In this document: positions 61,792-64,000 of the stretch, in pieces
Layout of the letters: each line of letters opens with the position of its first letter
Numbering within the stretch: position 1 is the first letter of the stretch
Assembly: GCF_022376445.1 (NCBI RefSeq)
Contig: NW_025954962.1
Location: 310,001-374,000, forward strand
DNA: 64,000 bases
From: Fomitopsis serialis
Lineage: Eukaryota > Basidiomycota > Agaricomycetes > Polyporales > Fomitopsidaceae
Reading direction: 5' to 3'
Program-made: the position numbers and the translations under genes
Notes under the pieces: generated by a model
Seen by the model: the letters and a program-made list of their open reading frames with translations, nothing else
Database searches by the model: none
What the model was told of the DNA's origin: nothing

Positions 61792-61794
61792 TCA
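61792..61794. other. right target-site duplication (tca) of the foldback element
   Basis: The trinucleotide tca directly follows the terminal cagtg and repeats the tca at 60728-60730. Confidence 0.6.
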
Positions 61795-61830
61795 TCCAAC
61801 ACCTCATATTTTTTGCCCACGGCCGCATCC

Positions 61831-62573
61831 ATGTCGTCCGATTTCGTCCTCCCTGGCCAGCCTATTCCACTCCCCCGCGGCCCCGTACCGCAACTCGGAA
61901 GCGGCATCTACTCCAGGGATGGCCATGTCAGAGCAAGCCTGGTCGGTGTCCCCAGCTACGAAGGATCTGTTGGTCTCTTCTATCCTCTCATCTCTGGCTC
62001 CTTCAATGATGTATGCGTAATGAACTCGTTCACTTGAACGCGCTCTGGGGTGCAGACTCTGTCAATATCTCGGACGCGACCCCACGCGCCTTCTCCAAAT
62101 TCTATCGTGCTCGGTTCAGTAACGCGCCTATCGCCCCAGCAAGCAATGCTCTCCATCTCCGTCGTCGACGGTGTCCCCTTGCCTCCCGGTGAAGAGTTTA
62201 CGGGAGTGATCCGCGTGCAGGACGTCAGGGCAACTGAAAAAGACAAGGTGAAGATCGCTGACTGTTTCCGAGGTGGCGATGTTGTGAAAGGACTTGTCGT
62301 GAGTGGAGATGGTCTACCAACGCGCTAACATGCTGAATGTTTCCAGCTATCACTGGGGGACGCACGTAGTTATTATGTGACCACTGCCCGCAATGACCTG
62401 GGCGTCATCTTCGCGACTAGTGAAGCAGGTGGGAATCACAGCTCGGTTGGCTGAAGCTTTTGGATTGACAGAAAGCAGGTGCGACAATGGACCCCGTCTC
62501 ATGGCAAGAAATGCGCTGTCCGCGGACAGGAAGGATCGAAAAACGCAAATGTGCTAAGCCAGAGGGCTTGTAA
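61831..62573 (+). CDS. CSL4: exosome complex subunit Csl4
   Basis: Csl4 is a cap subunit of the RNA exosome that helps guide RNA into the nuclease core in nucleus and cytosol. It starts MSSDFVLPGQPIPLPRGPVP at 61831. After an intron that leaves PSYEGS joined to TLSISRTRPHAPSPNSIVLG, the S1 domain runs through SVTRLSPQQAMLSISVVDGV, EEFTGVIRVQDVRATEKDKV and KIADCFRGGDVVKGLV. The next exon is LSLGDARSYYVTTARNDLGV and IFATSEAG. The zinc-ribbon-like C-terminus is MDPVSWQEMRCPRTGRIEKR with KCAKPEGL, ending in TAA at 62571-62573. No frame break is seen. The foldback element lies 37 nt upstream of its start codon. Confidence 0.92.
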
Positions 62574-63253
62574 TCGCTATTGGCAATGATCTCCTCCTTG
62601 CCCACTACTCTGCATACCTGTATCATGCAAAATCCATGTATCATCTAGTTATCTTCGTCATTGTTTTCCTTCCCGATGAAGTCCGTGTAGGCCCAAGAGT
62701 GTGAAGGCCATGTTTCCGGCAGGGCTTTCATTACGTCTTGTGAAATCGCAGATGCTGTTTGCCCTTTGGGCAATGATAAATTCAAAACTGTGTTGATACT
62801 ATCAATCATAGGACTTCTTTGCTTCTGCGACTTAAATGAACAGAAGATCAGCGCGATTTACTCAGCTAAGAAAACCCGTAGAATAAGGACTCCGATTGTC
62901 ACCGCACAAAGCGCGTGATATCGTGTCTAAACAAAGAAAATTGGACAATTAGCTATATTCGTAGATGCAGTAGCATGGGACGAGCGTAGACAGATGCTAC
63001 TGGAAGAGATCTAGGCATGTATTCATCTGTTACGTGCCAGTTAGGATTGTGGAGGCCAAATACTGGACCTGCCTAAAACGGCGAGCGGCCGGTGACCGCG
63101 TGGCAGCTCGACAACTGAACCACTCCCACTGCAGGCGTCTCTCTTCGTCTCTCCGTTCAGGCTCTGGCACCGGTGCTGGCCCCCGCTTTGTACTCTACTC
63201 TGTGACATGACGGCGGTCCTTCAAGCGAGTGATGTACTGAACAGGGATAGGAC
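62574..63253. other. intergenic between Csl4 and NudE
   Basis: This 680-nt stretch holds the Csl4 3' UTR and the NudE promoter. I see no coding exon in it. Confidence 0.5.
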
Positions 63254-64000
63254 CATGTCTTCGTTTGACGACAATGCAGTCAAGTAAAGACCTCCTACTG
63301 TCATCCGCGGTCGCTTCGCTGATAGTGCACAATAGTTATTCCTCATCCAATGATTGGAGGGCGAAGTACATGGAGGTCGCGGATATGCTGGCAGAAACCC
63401 GCACGGAACTCGATGACTTTCACGCCTCCAGTAAGGAATTGGAGGAGGAGTTGGAGAGAGAGCTGGAGCGGACCGAGAAAGCGCAGCAGGATCTCAAAGT
63501 CAAGGTTGCCAGAGCCGAGCAGGAGAGAGACGAGTGGAAGGTCAGCACGCTCGTTGAGGATGACTGTATGCGTCTCCCTCATCGGTGTTATGTAGTCCAA
63601 ATTCATGTCGTTGCAAACGATGCACAACACGACAACGACGTCGCTGCAGCGCGAGCTCGACACGTTGCGTGGGGACCATCAGAAGATAAAGGTGCAACTT
63701 CGAGAATTGGAGATGGGCAACGACGATCTGGAGCGGAATGAAAGAGCTATCTCGTCAAGCCTTGCCGATATTGAAAGCAAGTATGCGAGGGCCCTTGAGG
63801 AGAAGATACTTCTTGAACACGAGCTTCTGGACAAGGCGAATGTTGAGGAGGAATATCAACGACTCAAGGACGAGCTCAGAGGTGCGTACTTATGGCATAT
63901 TTCAATGGTAACATGGTTTACTGTCTCAATTGATTCGTAGATGCGAACGAGGAGATCCATATAATGAAGGACCAACTTGCTGCAGCACAGTCACGTCCCA
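63254..64000 (+). CDS. NudE-like dynein/Lis1 adaptor, 5' part (cut by window edge)
   Basis: NudE links Lis1 to dynein and is needed for nuclear migration along microtubules. It starts MSSFDDNAV at 63254, then an intron leads to NYSSSNDWRAKYMEVADMLA. The coiled coil continues ETRTELDDFHASSKELEEEL, ERELERTEKAQQDLKVKVAR and AEQERDEWK, a second intron, then SKFMSLQTMHNTTTTSLQRE and KVQLRELEMGNDDLERNERA, as in the conserved N-terminal coiled coil that binds Lis1. A further exon begins DANEEIHIMKDQLAAAQS and runs off the end at 64000. The frame is intact through the visible exons, with introns of about 50-56 nt. The C-terminal dynein-binding part is outside the window. Confidence 0.88.

Overview
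The window looks like nuclear DNA of a mushroom-forming basidiomycete (Agaricomycetes; a polypore-like fungus is my guess, not shown by the sequence). The reasons are dense multi-exon genes on both strands, GT-AG introns of about 44-65 nt, no bacterial operon signals, and single-copy eukaryotic housekeeping genes in the form typical of basidiomycetes (Med5, the DUF6697 protein, a NUFIP-like protein, NudE).

Layout, left to right. 0.3-13.6 kb: eIF3h (-), a CDF zinc transporter (+), Mediator subunit 5 (-), a GRIP-domain golgin (-) and a NUFIP-like protein (+). 13.7-14.6 kb: a 5'-truncated, frameshifted remnant of an M16 metalloprotease, ending at a small hairpin. 15.6-19.6 kb: a large unrecognised protein built from internal repeats. 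19.7-24.9 kb: Pex14 (-), mitochondrial EF-Tu (+), glycine cleavage H protein (+) and a complex I ESSS/NDUFB11-like subunit (-). 25.0-32 kb: a minus-strand run of NatD/Naa40, Trm44, a Pil1-type eisosome protein and eIF4E. 34.0-38.0 kb: two divergent unrecognised genes that share a homologous domain and conserved intron positions. 38.0-45.7 kb: gene-poor, with an SPF30/SMNDC1-like Tudor protein (+). 45.7-60.6 kb: Rio2 (-), an F-box-like protein (+), Elp4 (-), Imp1 (+), a TTC1-like TPR protein (-), Vps2/CHMP2 (-), a short-chain dehydrogenase (+), a DUF6697 protein (-) and the E2 subunit of pyruvate dehydrogenase (-). 60.7-61.8 kb: a 1.06-kb foldback element with CACTG ends and a 3-bp target duplication. 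61.8-64 kb: the exosome subunit Csl4 (+) and the 5' part of NudE (+), cut by the window edge.

The genes are a typical mixed eukaryotic neighbourhood, not one pathway. Themes that recur are mitochondrial function (EF-Tu, H protein, ESSS, Imp1, PDH E2), translation and ribosome biogenesis (eIF3h, eIF4E, Rio2, Trm44, Elp4), and trafficking or organelles (golgin, Vps2, Pex14, Pil1). Many conserved genes, including essential single-copy ones such as Rio2, contain single-base breaks of frame. I read most of these as assembly indels, so exon boundaries there are approximate. The most interesting signals are the divergent paralogous pair at 34-38 kb, the foldback element at 60.7 kb and the repeat protein at 15.6-19.6 kb.
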